A stretch of 64,000 nucleotides of DNA from Stenopsyche tienmushanensis (Eukaryota; Arthropoda; Insecta; Trichoptera; Stenopsychidae): contig WACJ01000514.1 of NCBI GenBank assembly GCA_008973525.1, positions 806,001 to 870,000 of the forward strand. Direction: 5' to 3'. The first letter of the stretch is position 1. Each line of letters begins with the position of its first letter. Made by a program: the position numbers and the translations under genes. This document shows, piece after piece, positions 35,914 to 48,509 of the stretch. The notes under the pieces are model-generated. The model searched no databases, had not been told where the DNA came from, and saw nothing but the letters and a program-made list of their open reading frames with translations.

Positions 35914-36465
35914 ACACCGACAAACTCCTGAAATAGAACCGTAAGACGGTTTTGAGAAAACTGAACGGGTCGTTGTTCTCTTTTTGCTTACATAGCTGGA
36001 ATCTACCGGAAGCCTTGACCGAAACTGTAGTCTCTGCTAAATATATCGCCCCCCGTACACTCTGACGATTTTGATGTATTTAAGACGTGTTAAAAACGAT
36101 GAGAAAAAAAATGCAGACAAATCGACGTGCTTATTTTGGTACGCAGAATCGCCCGAGGGACCTGAGTGTCTTCAATTAAAGCCATCAAACACACAAACAA
36201 CTGCAAGATTGTCCACGAAAAAAATTAATCAAAACATGCATCGTCTTGGTGCCACAACTCTCAGCATCATGGAAATATACAGAGACATTTTTTTTGTGAA
36301 TTTCATTTTTAACCCTCTGAATTCCGACCAAAAACTGTATTAAAAATGCTGAGCCAAATTGACGTAATTTGATGATGGTTTGAGGAAAACTTTTCGTCGG
36401 TTAAATATGCTGAAAAATTCACCGTAGCAATAAATTTGGATAATCTGAAGCATTTATATTAGATA
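35914..36465. other. no recognisable feature
   Basis: An open frame at 36,071-36,343 (plus) lacks family resemblance. The left 100 bases may be the 5' flank of the signal-peptide frame. Confidence 0.35.
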
Positions 36466-36830
36466 CTAGCCGATACCAAGCGCATTGCCGCCACAGAAGT
36501 AATAATTCTAAAAATATCGTTTGTTGGATTTATTATAAATATGAACAAACAATGATTTTTATATATAAGATTTACTGTAAGTTAATTGTACTATAGCTAT
36601 ATTATTTTAGAAAGTGCAAACAATAAGCTGGCAAAGTTTTATCGCAATCGAATGAACGGTATGGCAGCACATTAAAAACGGACAAACAAACATTGATTTT
36701 TATATATTAAACTATGCCTATGTAACTCGCGAAATCATTAGCAATTAATTAATGAAGTTTTATTGCAATCCGATGAACGGTATGGCAGCGCATTTCGAAC
36801 GAACAAACTCCAATTTATTTTTATATATTA
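36466..36830 (-). mobile_element. short non-autonomous Helitron, complete
   Basis: About 365 bp on the minus strand. The 3' end reads CTTCTGTGGCGGCAATGCGC then TTGGTATCGGCTAG|T, the same end as the large Helitrons. The 5' end is a decayed TTAATATATAAAAATAAAT. Two 5' units (TATATAAAAAT starts) lie in tandem. It is the only short copy with a clear 3' CTAG. Confidence 0.85.
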
Positions 36831-37085
36831 AAAAAAAATAAGAAAATTCCGGATCGATCGTTGATTTCTTGGTTTTGAAACAGTAAATGCTGAGACTTAT
36901 AAAATAATGATAATTAACATTTGGAAGGCAACGGGAAATTACGACATGAAAAATATTTTATCCAAAAAAGTCTTCTGTGGAGATTGTCTACGCCCGAAAA
37001 CGGATTTTAAGAAGAAGAATCTACCATTGTAAATAAATTTTGAGTTGAGATAAAAATCTCTTCTTTGCAGCTTTGACATCTAAAC

Positions 37086-37211
37086 TTGCAACACATCACT
37101 CAATAAGTTCGTAGGATTTATTTTGAAGAAATTGCGAAAAACGACCGCAAATGAAGAAAAAAATTTAAAGCGAAAAAAATCCTACGAACTTATTGAGTGA
37201 AGTGTTACAAA
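37086..37211. repeat. foldback element with perfect 22-bp arms
   Basis: Arms at 37,097-37,118 and 37,178-37,199 are exact inverted repeats (core CAATAAGTTCGTAGGA). Imperfect pairing extends outward to 37,086 and 37,211 (TTGCAACAC / GTGTTACAA). The centre is about 59 nt and non-coding. Such arms may be the ends of a mariner-like element that lost its middle. Confidence 0.85.
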
Positions 37212-37747
37212 TTGTTTGTATAACATAAGTAAAAAAGGCGAGACCATAAGTAAAAAAACTACTAAAAAAAACAAGAATATGCCCAGATCATGATTCTTAA
37301 ATGCTTTATATTTGGTAAACAATCTAAAAAGACATATAACATAGATGCTAGCTATTGCGGCGGAGAGGGCGTGCGTCATTAAATGATGACCTCCCATCCA
37401 GAACGGCCCAACATTTAAGATTCGTCGATTCTGACACCAATGTAGCGTAGGTAACTTAAGATGGCCGCGTAGGCAACTCGCACGCGGGTTCGTTCTGCTC
37501 TCGGACCGTTATGTAGCCGGACGGATGAACGAGCGTCGAATAGACAAATTCTCGTCTTATAGATTATTTAAATAGCTTCTTTATTGATTACGAGAGGGAG
37601 ATAGAGAGAGATCTGGCCGCGGGAAGCACGTTTGAATTGACAACGATGCAAGAAGTCGTTCTTTCAGGCGCAATGTATCCACAGCACCATTGCATGGGGT
37701 TTCGCCTATGCTAAAATATATATCTGATGTGGCCAAATATATTATAG

Positions 37748-37831
37748 CATATTTGAAACATGTTCTGCCCAAAGAAGATAGCAGGTCCAGATGAAGCTCA
37801 CAATCGACGCTTTGCTGTACATATCCATGGC
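37748..37831 (-). pseudogene. LINE C-terminal remnant, second copy
   Basis: Minus strand reads AMDMYSKASIVSFIWTCYLL then WAEHVSNM, matching VMDMCGEASITSFV..RLHWAGYVVRM at 8,539-8,703 residue for residue over most of its length. Confidence 0.5.
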
Positions 37832-37850
37832 CTTCCAATTTGATCTCTAC

Positions 37851-38995
37851 GATTCAACAGGGTAATCGATCCAGTTATAGAAGCAAGATTTGTTCATAGG
37901 GTTGTTGAAAATCATCAAATATTGAATTGCTTGCCTTGTTTAAACTCCATAAAGATTATTTAAATTGTCTTCAAGACGACGTTGCGGCTTCAAATGACAG
38001 GATATCTCAAACAAGGATGTTTACATATGCGAAATATAAATTAAGTATTGCAGATTTGACATGCTAAATATAGCGTAACATGCTAAATGTTGATCATTCT
38101 GAGAATTCCGAGAAAGTGTTCACAGTGGCCTTTGATTGGCGGATTGTTCAAACAATAACGTCTTGCGAACCGTTGTTTCGAAATGAAATTCGCTGGGCGT
38201 TCTTAAGCTTTTGACCGTGATTAATGGTTATTGATCGCATTCAAAAATCAGAGTTCAAATCATAAAGCAGCAACTCCGCTCTGCGGCATTATTGAATGCT
38301 GCCAATGATGTTTCATCATGTGAAATGTGTAATGGGTCTTAAAAACGATCTATTTCCAACCCGGCATCAGATGGATGTTTGATCTGAGTCGCCCGAAAAA
38401 CATCCCGACAGTTGTCGGTGGGATCGTTCGTAAACGGCTCCATTCGGTCGGGATTAATTAGCGCATTTGTGCGTTAAGCCGGGGAACAATAAAAATGTCT
38501 TCTTTATAGTGTCGAATCCGAAGAAACACCATCGAAAAACGGATTTAGGAAAGAGATATGCGCCGTTAAGAGCTCTCTTCTGCGTCACTTCAAATAAGCT
38601 CTCGATGTGTTCGCTAATGTGTTTAAACAATAAATATGTTCGCTTTATGGCAAATATTTAAGCGATGGCTCGTTTTGCGTCATCCAGGCCGATGAGAATC
38701 GATGGTTTGATTCGAGGACACGTTGAGAGATCATCCTGAGATTGTTATATTAACCTTAATGTGCCGCAGGAGGGACGTTTCTGTCCCACGAGGTTCAATT
38801 TTATGCCATTTAATGCAAAGCTAATAAATTCGCCATTGAAATAATGGCATAACATCATGTATATATATATGATGATATTTTCATAGATTTTCCATTCATC
38901 ATGGGCGGATTCCACGAGCGTGGTTTCTTTTGCATGGTTTACAAGCATACCCATTACTGCAGTGAAGTGATCATACTTTTGGGTTAAAATTTTTT
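37851..38995. other. no recognisable feature
   Basis: CpG-enriched patch at 38,340-38,480 (ATTAATTAGCGCATTTGTGC). No repeats or domains. Confidence 0.35.
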
Positions 38996-39165
38996 TTACG
39001 ATCGTACATATGGCCCCGGGAATGCATTTATCCCCGAAAATGCCGCAAAAAGTCTAGTCTAAAAGAGGACGGAGTGGCCACAAGGTCTGTGTCCAACTGG
39101 TCCGCTTTTCGGACCGCTGACATGATAAATAAACGCCTCGCAATCGAACGCCTAAAGATCACTTG
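38996..39165 (-). mobile_element. hAT MITE family A fragment
   Basis: Holds CCCGGGAATGCATTTATCCC, AAAAGAGGACGGAGTGGCCA and the hairpin (TGGTCCGCTTTTCGGACCG near 39,099). The AATGCATTTATCC insert is shared with the copies at 11,500 and 41,090, marking a subfamily. Both ends are missing. Confidence 0.7.
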
Positions 39166-40731
39166 TGAGACATCTTTTCAATACTAAATAATGTCTTTGT
39201 TATTAATAACATTTTATAGGAAAGCTTTATAAATGCAACCGAATTTCTTGATTCAGAATAAAATTGTGTCATTATAACGGATCCATCCGCAAATAAAACC
39301 GAAAGCGATAGAATAAATTATACGAGATTGTGTTGCGCGGGTTTTTTTGCACGCCGTTTCAAAGCGTTCCTGCCAATTTCGCATGAGTTATATGCCTCAA
39401 TTTACGCCGTTTTTTATATCCTGGCATCAATCCCATAAATTCAAACTGAGCGCGTCTCTTTTTTGTGATGTTTTCATTTCCGTGATTTTCAGCGGAATAA
39501 CGCGCAAATCGAGACCCGGGCGCAATCGAATAAATGTGCATCTCATTAGGCTATTTTTAACGCGAGTCGCCAATCATATCAGAATTTTATTATAGTGAAA
39601 ATGTTCAAATTTGTCGATGATGCACGCTGCAAATATGAATTATTTGTATTTTATGCGCGCGTGGGACGCAAGGGTCGGACGAATCAACTGAAGCTCACAG
39701 ACACGCACGAAAACTCTCGCATCCATGCATCATCATATCCAATCGAATTTTTATCATTCATATATCGCATTTCTTTGTATTTTAGCATTGTATCCGTCGA
39801 TTTGATGCAATATTTTTGTAAATTACACTAAATAACACGCCCCGACACGCTACAAATCGTTGTAATGTTTAACTAATGCATTCTTACAGCTGTTATTTAG
39901 CGGATCAAATACTTTAGTCAGCGCTTTATTTCGGTGCACAATGACAACTATCAATTTTATTTATGCGTTTATTTTTTTGCACATTGTCTCCGATATTGTG
40001 ACTCATAACACATTGCCGAAAAACATACATGTGCAGTGTGTGAGACTCGTTTTTAGAAAAGTTCTCCAAGACATAAAGACGGCTCGATGTTATTAATTGT
40101 ATGGGGACGAACGCTTGCAGTGTGATCGCGGACTTGTTGCGTTTTTTTCGCCTTTGGAAATTAATTTTAGATCGTTCAAAATAAATCCCACCGTATGAGA
40201 TCACGTATGAAAAACACAAAAAAGCTTCTAGTCGGATATCATCACGCTTTTGCGCCCATTATCTTATCGTCTGTCCGATAAATCGTGTACTTTAAGCGTG
40301 CGGACGTACTCTATCGATGCAATTTCGCTATAATTTCCCATTACCACATCACTACCACATTTCACACTATCTGAGCATAGATTCGCCATTAGCGTTGAAA
40401 TTGCAACATTTTGATTCCCGTTGATTTTGCATGTCCATGTTCTTCGTATCGCCTCGGTGTGCTTATTAGAACTGTCCCAATCTGTGGAAACATGGCAAAC
40501 AAGCTGTTAACTTGGATAACGTGTTCTAAACATGCGTGTTGCACAACGTATGCCTTATTTATTTGGATTAAGATTTTAAATCTGGATTCAGCCTGAGAAT
40601 CGAACTATCCCGAAAATTGCTTTATTATATTCTTTGAATGATGCAAACATAGGAAATTTCAATAGGGAAGCTCTAAATTGGTTCGGTTATATTAAAGCTA
40701 AAAAAATATTCAATAATATATGACAAATCAT
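39166..40731. other. CpG-patched non-coding DNA, no supported gene
   Basis: 39,300-39,800 is relatively CpG-rich with open frames on both strands and could be conserved non-coding DNA. No repeat family recognised. Confidence 0.35.
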
Positions 40732-41177
40732 CAGGGTCTTAACAAGAGGGTGGGAAAGTATGCAGCTTGGGGTGCAAAACGCAGAATACCAGTCGAAAGT
40801 TGCATATGGTTTGTATTTTACTTGACCATTCTACTTTACATGAATCAACACTGATTAACTCTGTCCGTTTTTATAATATACTAAGTTGTCTAATCCCTCT
40901 TTTCTTCGTCGTCGTCTAAACATTGAGCCGGCCCAGCCCGCAATAAAATAAAGACAACAATATTTCGGGTATGGCGTCCGATCGCGAGGCGTTCATTTGT
41001 CATATCAGCGCTCCGAAAAGCGGACCGGTTGGATATAGACCTTGTGGTCACTCTGTCTTCTTTTAAACTAGACTTTTTGCGGCATTTTTGGGGATAAATG
41101 CATTCCCGGGGACATATGTACGATCGCAAAAAAATATATACTTGCCACAGGCGCTTCATACCCTCGTTACGGCTCTG
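40732..41177 (+). mobile_element. hAT MITE family A with target duplication
   Basis: 446 bp. It starts CAGGGTCTTAACAAGAGGG and ends CCTCGTTACGGCTCTG. Flanking 8-mers CAAATCAT (40,724-40,731) and TAAATCAT (41,178-41,185) match at 7 of 8 sites, the hAT-type duplication. Confidence 0.9.
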
Positions 41178-41204
41178 TAAATCATCAAATTTTATTTTCA
41201 AAAT

Positions 41205-41485
41205 AAATGATTTTTATATATAAGATCTACTGTAAGTTAATTGTATTATACCTATATTATTTGAGAAAGTGCAAACAATAAGTTGGCAAAGTTTTATCGC
41301 AATCGAATTAACGGTATGGCAGCGCATTAAATACGAACAAACAAACATTGATTTTTATATATTAGACTATGCCTATATTACTCGCGGAATTCTTAGCAAT
41401 TCATTGACGAAATTTTATCGCAATTCGATAAACGATATGGCAGCGCATTTCGAACGAACAAAACCCAATTCATTTTTATATACAT
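41205..41485 (-). mobile_element. short Helitron, tandem 5' units
   Basis: Two tandem 5' units as at 2,155-2,510 (TTTTATATATTAGACTATGC and GCGGAATTCTTAGCAATTC). It begins about 27 bp right of the hAT copy; the 3' terminus is absent. Confidence 0.7.
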
Positions 41486-41499
41486 GATGATGAAGATAT

Positions 41500-41580
41500 A
41501 TTATCGAATATTGATATGAAGTATAATAAATACGAGGTTTTAGAATGTTATATGGCGTACTAAATACGTAGCATCGTAAG
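41500..41580 (+). mobile_element. fragment of hAT-like family E
   Basis: TATTGATATGAAGTATAATA then AATACGAGG matches the centre of 49,960-50,010 and 59,330-59,370 (ATCGATATGAAATATAATAG). Confidence 0.45.
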
Positions 41581-41694
41581 TGAAAGGATAACTGAATGAT
41601 ATGGATATCATGGACATGTGACTCCAACTGGACGGCGCTATGCCACGATGGACATTCAGCACAAGCGATTAAAGGGTTATATCGCGCGGCGGCG

Positions 41695-41885
41695 ACGTGA
41701 AAATTAAGCCTCCCGAATACCCGCCACCAAGCAAAGCCGCGGCGGATATTTGAACGAAATTATATATTATATTTAATGCCATAAAATATGCTTTAAAATT
41801 AAAATTAAATTGCGTATATATCTTATACAGGAATTGTTTTATTTATATTTAAAAATTGAGCATCTTTATTGAAATACCCTATATA
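41695..41885 (+). repeat. dispersed repeat family I, copy 1
   Basis: AAGCCGCGGCGGATATTTGA, TTTAATGCCATAAAATATGC, TTTAAAAATTGAGCATC and ATACCCTATAT recur at 43,440-43,627. No ends defined; class unknown. Confidence 0.6.
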
Positions 41886-43074
41886 ATAAAACAAATATTG
41901 ATTGGATTTGCTTAGAGAAAATGTATAGATTTACGCAGATATTATATCAATGCCATTTATGGGCGTTTTATATAAAATATTTGTATGTAATGATTGTATA
42001 ACGACTTGGCAAGTTGGCGCCATCGGATATATAATTACAGTAGCCTAATTGATATTAGATTTGTTTAGGTATAAAGATAATATACTGAACTTTTCTTACG
42101 ACCGAATGAATTTATATCAATCATATTTATTAAGTAGCCTCAAACTCGTTGTTTTTATAATACGATTTCGGTTTAATAATCATTGATATTGTTGATTTTA
42201 TTTCCATAATTACACCATGGGTTTGGTATGGATTAAGTAATTTTTTTCCAAAAAATGTCAATGCATAAATACTTTATATAAAGTTTGAATCATATCATTG
42301 AAAAATGTCATTTTAATGTTAAACGAGGCTAAATTGGAGCGAATGTTCTTATCTGACATTAAAGTGACTATAAACGAAAGATAATATATATTTATGTTCG
42401 ATATCTTATAAAACATTTATAAGTAATTTTTCTTAATATAATTTTAATCTAAAAAATATATTTTGTGTAAATTTTAACTGATGCATCTTAAGCAGTGTCA
42501 TCTTGGACCCCAACGTAGATGTTCTCTTGGGATGTTAAAATCGCATTTATTTTCATTCTCTCGTCTTTTACTCGATGAATAATTAATGACGTTGATGTTG
42601 ATGTGAACAAAAAAATGTTTCATCCTTGATGTCATCATCGAAAGCCTCTCCATTGACACAAAAGCATATAATTAACATGCATGCCAGGGCTTTGCGGTCC
42701 CTGAAAGGGAGTACTGCAAATAAAAATCCGGTTTATCTCGTTTCTCACTTAGCAGATAAAGGGATATTTTAAGGAGTATCGGAATGCGCCTTTTATCCGA
42801 ATGGAATTAATTCAGACACGGGAATAATTAAGACGGAAACGTACTGCCACTTGTAAAAATGTCAAGGATCTGAATGTGGCTTAGATCTCCCGTCGGAGTA
42901 ACCTATAATTTGGAAATTTATCGGGGTCATTAAATTGATTTAACTTTCAATTACTAAGCGAAGAATGCGACACGATTGATTGAAATTTGAATAATTTCCT
43001 AATTTGTATGTGGCTACTGTAAGACGATATCTCGAGAAATGGGACAGTGAGAGACTCGACTATGACCAGGGATC
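41886..43074. other. no recognisable feature
   Basis: Very AT-rich, without open frames of note. Confidence 0.5.
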
Positions 43075-43290
43075 TTCAACTATTCATCTTAAATTATAAC
43101 CCAACCCCATCCTTTACACAGTTTTATAGTGGTAAGGCATAGGCGCGATAGGGCAAATTGGCTTGAACGTCACGAAAAATGAAACTCCAAATTGGACAGA
43201 AAGAGAATCGTTTGCAGTGTGTTCGTGTCCATCGCATATAGCATAGAAGCGCTAAACCTATTTTATAATATATTACACAATACAGAGCAC
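43075..43290 (-). repeat. dispersed repeat family C copy
   Basis: CTATTCATCTTAAATTATAA, GGCGCGATAGGGCAAATTGG, CTTGAACGTCACGAAAAATG and TTTTATAATATATTACACAA align with 14,360-14,700. Confidence 0.65.
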
Positions 43291-43439
43291 AATTTTATAT
43301 GTATTTCTAAAGCGTTCTCACGGAAAAGTAAACTGGTAGAATCATCGGTCTAAACGTATTTATATCTTAAATTGCAGACTCTCAAAGTTAACATAACGAC
43401 CGCCATCCAGTAAATTCAACCAGATTTATGCGACAGCCA

Positions 43440-43627
43440 TCGAAAATTGGACCTCCGAATACGCGCCAACAAGCAAAACCGCGGCGGACATTTGAACGAC
43501 TTTATATTACATATTTAATGCCATAAAATATGCTTTTAAATTAAAATAAAATTGCGTAAATATCTTATACAAAACCATGTTTTATTCATATTTAAAAATC
43601 GAGCGTCCTTATAGAATTACCCTATAT
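43440..43627 (+). repeat. dispersed repeat family I, copy 2
   Basis: Same landmarks as 41,695-41,885, including AAAACCGCGGCGGACATTTG and TTAATGCCATAAAATATGCT. Confidence 0.6.
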
Positions 43628-44179
43628 TTAGGTTTTGCCATGATTCCAATTAAATTTCAATATTCCTGCATTGCTAAATGATGACAAATTTATCCGAGTT
43701 TCGTGGTGGGTTTTAATAAATACAATGACTTATTATTGTATAAAACCCACGATGTTCTGCTATTTTCAAGATCAAATTTACGATGCACTCGTATACGTGT
43801 TTTTCCATCATTCAGCATTAGCATATTTCAGCACTGACAAACAAGTATATTTATAAATCGATACAACAAAGTAATCAGCGTCTTAAACTGCGATAAAGCA
43901 GTGTATCATCGACATTATTGAAAACAAACTTAATGGCGCCATTTCTAAATATAATTTGGCTTAAAGATAGCGCCTCGATTGTTCGTTTTTTATTTGATTT
44001 ACTCGATTCGTCATTAAAAAAATTGAGAATTGAGCTGCCATAACGTACAAAAATATCACCGTCAAAGTGAGTGTCATGGGAATTAAGCCAACAGTCCCGG
44101 GGACCCGGAAATGATATTTAAAACCCAGACTGGACTGTCGGGATCGTTCGTACAATGGACACATCGAACACATTGAATA

Positions 44180-44394
44180 CAGTAGACCCGCGGTAATCCG
44201 ACAGGCGTTTTGCAAGGCGGTGTCGGATTATGCAATTTGTCGGACTATAGAGTACTGCCCCCGAATCCTTGTAGTCCGGAACTTTTTGTATTAAATTTTT
44301 TACATTGACATATATATGTACTATACTTGTATTGGGATGTCGGATTATGAGTGGCACCGGATTATACTGGGTCCGAATTAGACCCATTATGCTG
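44180..44394. mobile_element. pogo/Tigger-like MITE, 215 bp
   Basis: Left end CAGTAGACCCGCGGTAATCC follows TA (44,178-44,179). The right half (TGTCGGATTATGAGTGGCAC) matches the copy at 34,732, but its last bases are rearranged to ATTATGCTG before TA. No coding sequence. Confidence 0.8.
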
Positions 44395-44396
44395 TA

Positions 44397-46954
44397 TTGT
44401 CATATTTTAAACAATGGATGACAAAAAATATCCTCCATCAATCAAAATATCAATAGATTTACGATAGCACATATTTTATTACAGCTTTATGAACGAAGTT
44501 TACGACCCCTGGACGGTGGACGAGCTGAAAAAATAAAACGACCAACCTAATGTTTATCTTATGAGATTGAATTTCTAATGTGTCCTCCTATAATTTTTAA
44601 ATCGTCTTCATCGACATCCAAGTCTCAAATAAGCAATTCAATTAAGAGAACATCAATAAAGTTTGAATTTTTGGCCGTCAAACATGTGACATATCACCAT
44701 TTATCCCTATGTCGGAATAAATTTAATTCGAATCAAATAAATTCCACAGATTTTAATAATATGAAATACAAAATACGCTTTGATAAACGCGATTAAATCC
44801 AGATATTAATAATATGGGATTAAATCAATTGTTTTGGTTGTTTTTAAGATTTAAATACGATTCAAATCGATAAACGTCAAAATCACCATCACTCCCTGTG
44901 GAACAAATTTAAATTTAAATCGACGTCGAGTTTTACGGCGAAAAGATCGAAATAAATTTTACGGCTTGGAAATTGCATTTGTGTTAGCGATCACGATTTC
45001 CTTGAATATTTCAATTACGTTTTGTCTCGTAAACCAATGATATTTATGGCGAATAGACGTTGGAATTTATCGACCCGATTTTTGACAAAAAATCGATAAA
45101 AATTAATAAATCGATCGGAATTAATTTATGCACGCATCCCACAATGCGCTACGGGCGGGATCCGTCCAAATGACGCAACGCCGTCGTTTATACGTCAGAT
45201 ATGAATCGCTTCGTGCGACACGGAAATTGTGCTGTTATGATCATATTGCTCGTTTGAAACATAATACGCGGGATCTTCATAATTCAAATGTGCGTTTCCC
45301 GCGCCAGAGATGGCATATCTTCGCGACATATGATGTGCGTATTTATACACATTTTCCGGTTGAAACACCATCCGTTCGCTTATTTATAATCATGATGTCC
45401 TTCGAAAACAATGAGAAACCGGACGGGGTCTCGTAGGAAGTATGAAAAAATATGAACGATGGCCTCCCGCCGCTCGCAGCCGTGACCATCGCAAATGGAC
45501 ACAATAGCATCTTAGTCACGTTTCCTTTGATAACGAGTGACATGATCAAATATCAGGAATACCTTAGGATGTGGGTCACCTCGGCTTCCCTCATATCTGA
45601 CCATTAATTTTCGAGAACAGTTAGGATGTAAAGTACTAGGAAGCACTTTCCAATCGTGGATAAACGGAGCATTGTTTTACGGAATTGTCACGCGTTTCCT
45701 CATTACGATCATCGATCGTAAATACTTTTAATGCTCGGTTAAATAATACGAATGATATTCAAATGTATAGAGCGTAATTTGAATTGGCGTGTGTAAAATT
45801 GCCCTTTCTAAATTGGTGCTGAATGTTTTGACGTTTAAGGTGTGTTCGCGAATCCGTAAGAAAATCACCATCTGCATTGTCTTTCATTGCTCCGCCTGTC
45901 AGCTTGTCTGCATGTAATAATATAACATTTACATACGCTCGCCAGGATACGTTGTCTTTTATATTTGGATTAGAATGCATTGCGCCTCAACAATTTGCAT
46001 GCTGCTTAAATTAAGATGTTTACAAAAGGGGGGGAGAAAATATGATTTATTGCGCTCTCATTTTAAAAAGATCAGCTCGATGCATTTAAAATCTTCTGAT
46101 GATTGGCCGTCGTTTGATCTCGCGTTGATTTTAATTGCGGCGACGAGATTGATTATCGTTTTTATTGACGGGGCAAAAATAAACGCACTAAAACAAGTGT
46201 TGCCATGCCTGAAAAAAAAGAGGAATTAACTCTAATGTCCGCCGTTCGCTCTAAAGCTCGTTTTAATGGCGGGTCCAGGCGGGAGACAAGTTAATTTCAG
46301 CGCCGATTTTTGCACTCGGCACTTTAGGAAGAGATGCCTCTCTCTTCTACAACATGTCTTCATATTTTCTCCTCTCTTCCATCCGCTGCCCACAGCCGGA
46401 CCGTCTTGACGAACATGAAATCTTCATGGAAAAAGCTGATAAATATACGCTCATAGACATATTTACAAGTGCATTCGTCCGCGCCCACACAACCCCAGAT
46501 CTTTCGGGCGTAAAGTTCTCTTTTAATTTTAATAGTTAAACGTGTCGGGTGTATCTGGCACATATAGTCGGAACTTGGAAGTAGGTGAATGTGCGAAAAT
46601 TAATGTGTCGAAAACATGCATTGTGAAAGCTCTCATGAGTGCTATTTTTCCCACTTAAAAACACAGTTTAAAAAATTTGCAGTGCCATAATCTGTTGAAT
46701 ATTAATAACGATGTGTTAAATTTAATAAATACGAAATGATCATCTTTCTTAGATTCTGACTAAACATTAATTTATTTCTAATTTCATCTTAACACTACGA
46801 CGACACAACATGTGTGCCATAGCCCGGGAAAACGATCATGTTAACATGTATGCTTCCGATGATAGTAATCAAACCCTGTGCCACCCAAGTGTATTTGATT
46901 AATTTAAACAAATTCGCTATGTTAAAAACATAAAAAAAAAACAAACAACAAAAT
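44397..46954. other. no supported gene; CpG-rich patch
   Basis: 44,880-45,460 is relatively CpG-rich with repeated ATCGAT/AAATCGA words and an open frame at 45,128-45,436; no known domain. 45,759-45,980 (minus) is open but unrecognised. No transposons noticed. Confidence 0.35.
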
Positions 46955-46990
46955 AAGCTATGTGTTGTGTAATATATAATATCCGACTCG
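46955..46990 (+). repeat. family C end fragment
   Basis: TGTGTTGTGTAATATATAAT matches the family C end at 4,830 and the empty site of the Helitron dimer. Confidence 0.5.
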
Positions 46991-47019
46991 ATTTTATTGA
47001 ATATCGTTAGAAAATTTGA

Positions 47020-47382
47020 AATTTATCTTGTTTAATTAGGATCGAGAGAAACAATGAAATTTATTTTATTTTGTCGATTTTATTATAAATATGAACAAAC
47101 ATTGATTTTTATATATAAGATCTACTGTAAGTTAATTGTACTATACCTATATTATTTGAGAAAGTGCAAACAATATGTTGGCAAAGTTTTATCGCTATCG
47201 AATGAACGATATGGCAGCGCATTAAATACGGACATACAAACATTGATTTTTATATATTAGACTATGCCTATGTTACTCGCGGAATCCTTAGCAATAAATG
47301 GACGAAGTTTCATCGCAATCCGATGAATGGTATGGCAGCGCATTTCGAACGAACAAAACCCAATTCATTTTTATATATAAGA
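47020..47382 (-). mobile_element. short Helitron, tandem 5' units
   Basis: Contains the inner 3' block (TTATCTTGTTTAATTAGGAT) and two 5' units with TATATATAAGATCTACTGTA and TATATATTAGACTATGCC. The 5' end on the minus strand is at about 47,382. Confidence 0.75.
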
Positions 47383-47399
47383 AAAAGATTAAAAGCATT

Positions 47400-47485
47400 A
47401 TGTAGAAAATACGAAACTTCATTTGTATGCACATAATTCTATATGTGCAGCAAAATTCCGGGTTATATTAGAATCCCCTTGTATC
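47400..47485. mobile_element. mariner end fragment
   Basis: GCAGCAAAATTCCGGGTTAT then ATTAGAATCCCCTTGTAT resembles the right end of the mariner at 7,890-7,929, and the text before it matches 7,840-7,880. Confidence 0.55.
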
Positions 47486-47828
47486 TTCGATTTTTATTGA
47501 ACGATGTTAAATCTCAATGCATCTGCATTTTTCATTATTAATGATATATTTTATTACGTGGATATTTGATCATGTTTGAAAGAAATCATTGCTAAAAATA
47601 ATCAGCAAATTGTTATGCCATTAAGTCATTACATTTCGGACTTCCTTTCTTCTAAAAACTGCTGTTCAATCAGACGATCGCAATAATTAACATAGCATAT
47701 GATTGAATTGCTTAATTGATTATGCGCTAATGTGGACAGAATTTAATGAACATTTACGGCTTGCATTCTGAATGAAGATGAATCATTTTGTGCTGGATGA
47801 AAGCCACATGGCGTCATATAACACTCAC

Positions 47829-47895
47829 CGATTGTGATTGCTTGGGAAATGCTGGCGGAAAGAATGCCGACGTTGAGATAATAGACAAAGAGCAT
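47829..47895 (-). CDS. possible signal-peptide exon
   Basis: ATG at 47,895 begins MLFVYYLNVGILSASISQAI, a signal-peptide-like sequence, followed by a consensus donor (ATCG|GTGAGT) in phase 1. Phase-1 introns right after signal peptides are common in secreted and Ig-type proteins. An in-frame stop lies a little upstream, consistent with a true start. No downstream exon was identified. Confidence 0.3.
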
Positions 47896-48509
47896 GATAT
47901 GTGGATTAAATCGGAAAGTTCAAGAACCATTAGGCGCGGTACATGATCTGATGAAGATGTATCGAAATGCTCCATTTGGCACAGTCGTGCCATTCCGAAA
48001 TACCCAAGGCTCCATCACGACTATCTCGGATGTATGACAAAACGATGTTACCGAATTCCAGACTTGTGAATCCAATTTCGCCATGGATCTCGAAGACGGA
48101 TGATCCAGCTTATTTGAAATTCGCTGCTTTTGCTGCACGGAAGACCGTGAGACCGTGACATTGCGGATTCCGCATAAAAATGCCGCTCAGGAATCGCATC
48201 GGAGGACTTCTTTCAGGCATCAAAGGCAAACAATTATGTCGTATGTATGGTCGTTTAAATTCCTTTTATCAAATGAAATTCTCAAGGAGGTGATAATTCT
48301 GCTGCAGTCGAGTGCACGGATGCATTCTTGAAGAGTGCAATAACCAGACGATGAAGAGAAAAATACTTAAGCGCATGCATATTAAATCTCGGCTTGTTCA
48401 TAGCTCGGTAATGCAGTGACGATGTATATATTAATTCGGCAATCATTTGAAGCAGCAAGTGTCATGTAAAAGCAAGAACTTATTTAGGTCAAACAAAATT
48501 TTGCATACA

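Noticed and set aside
37182..37397. Multi-spanning membrane protein frame on the minus strand
   Set aside because: Its hydrophobic runs come from T-rich DNA and it overlaps the right arm of the foldback, so it is likely chance.
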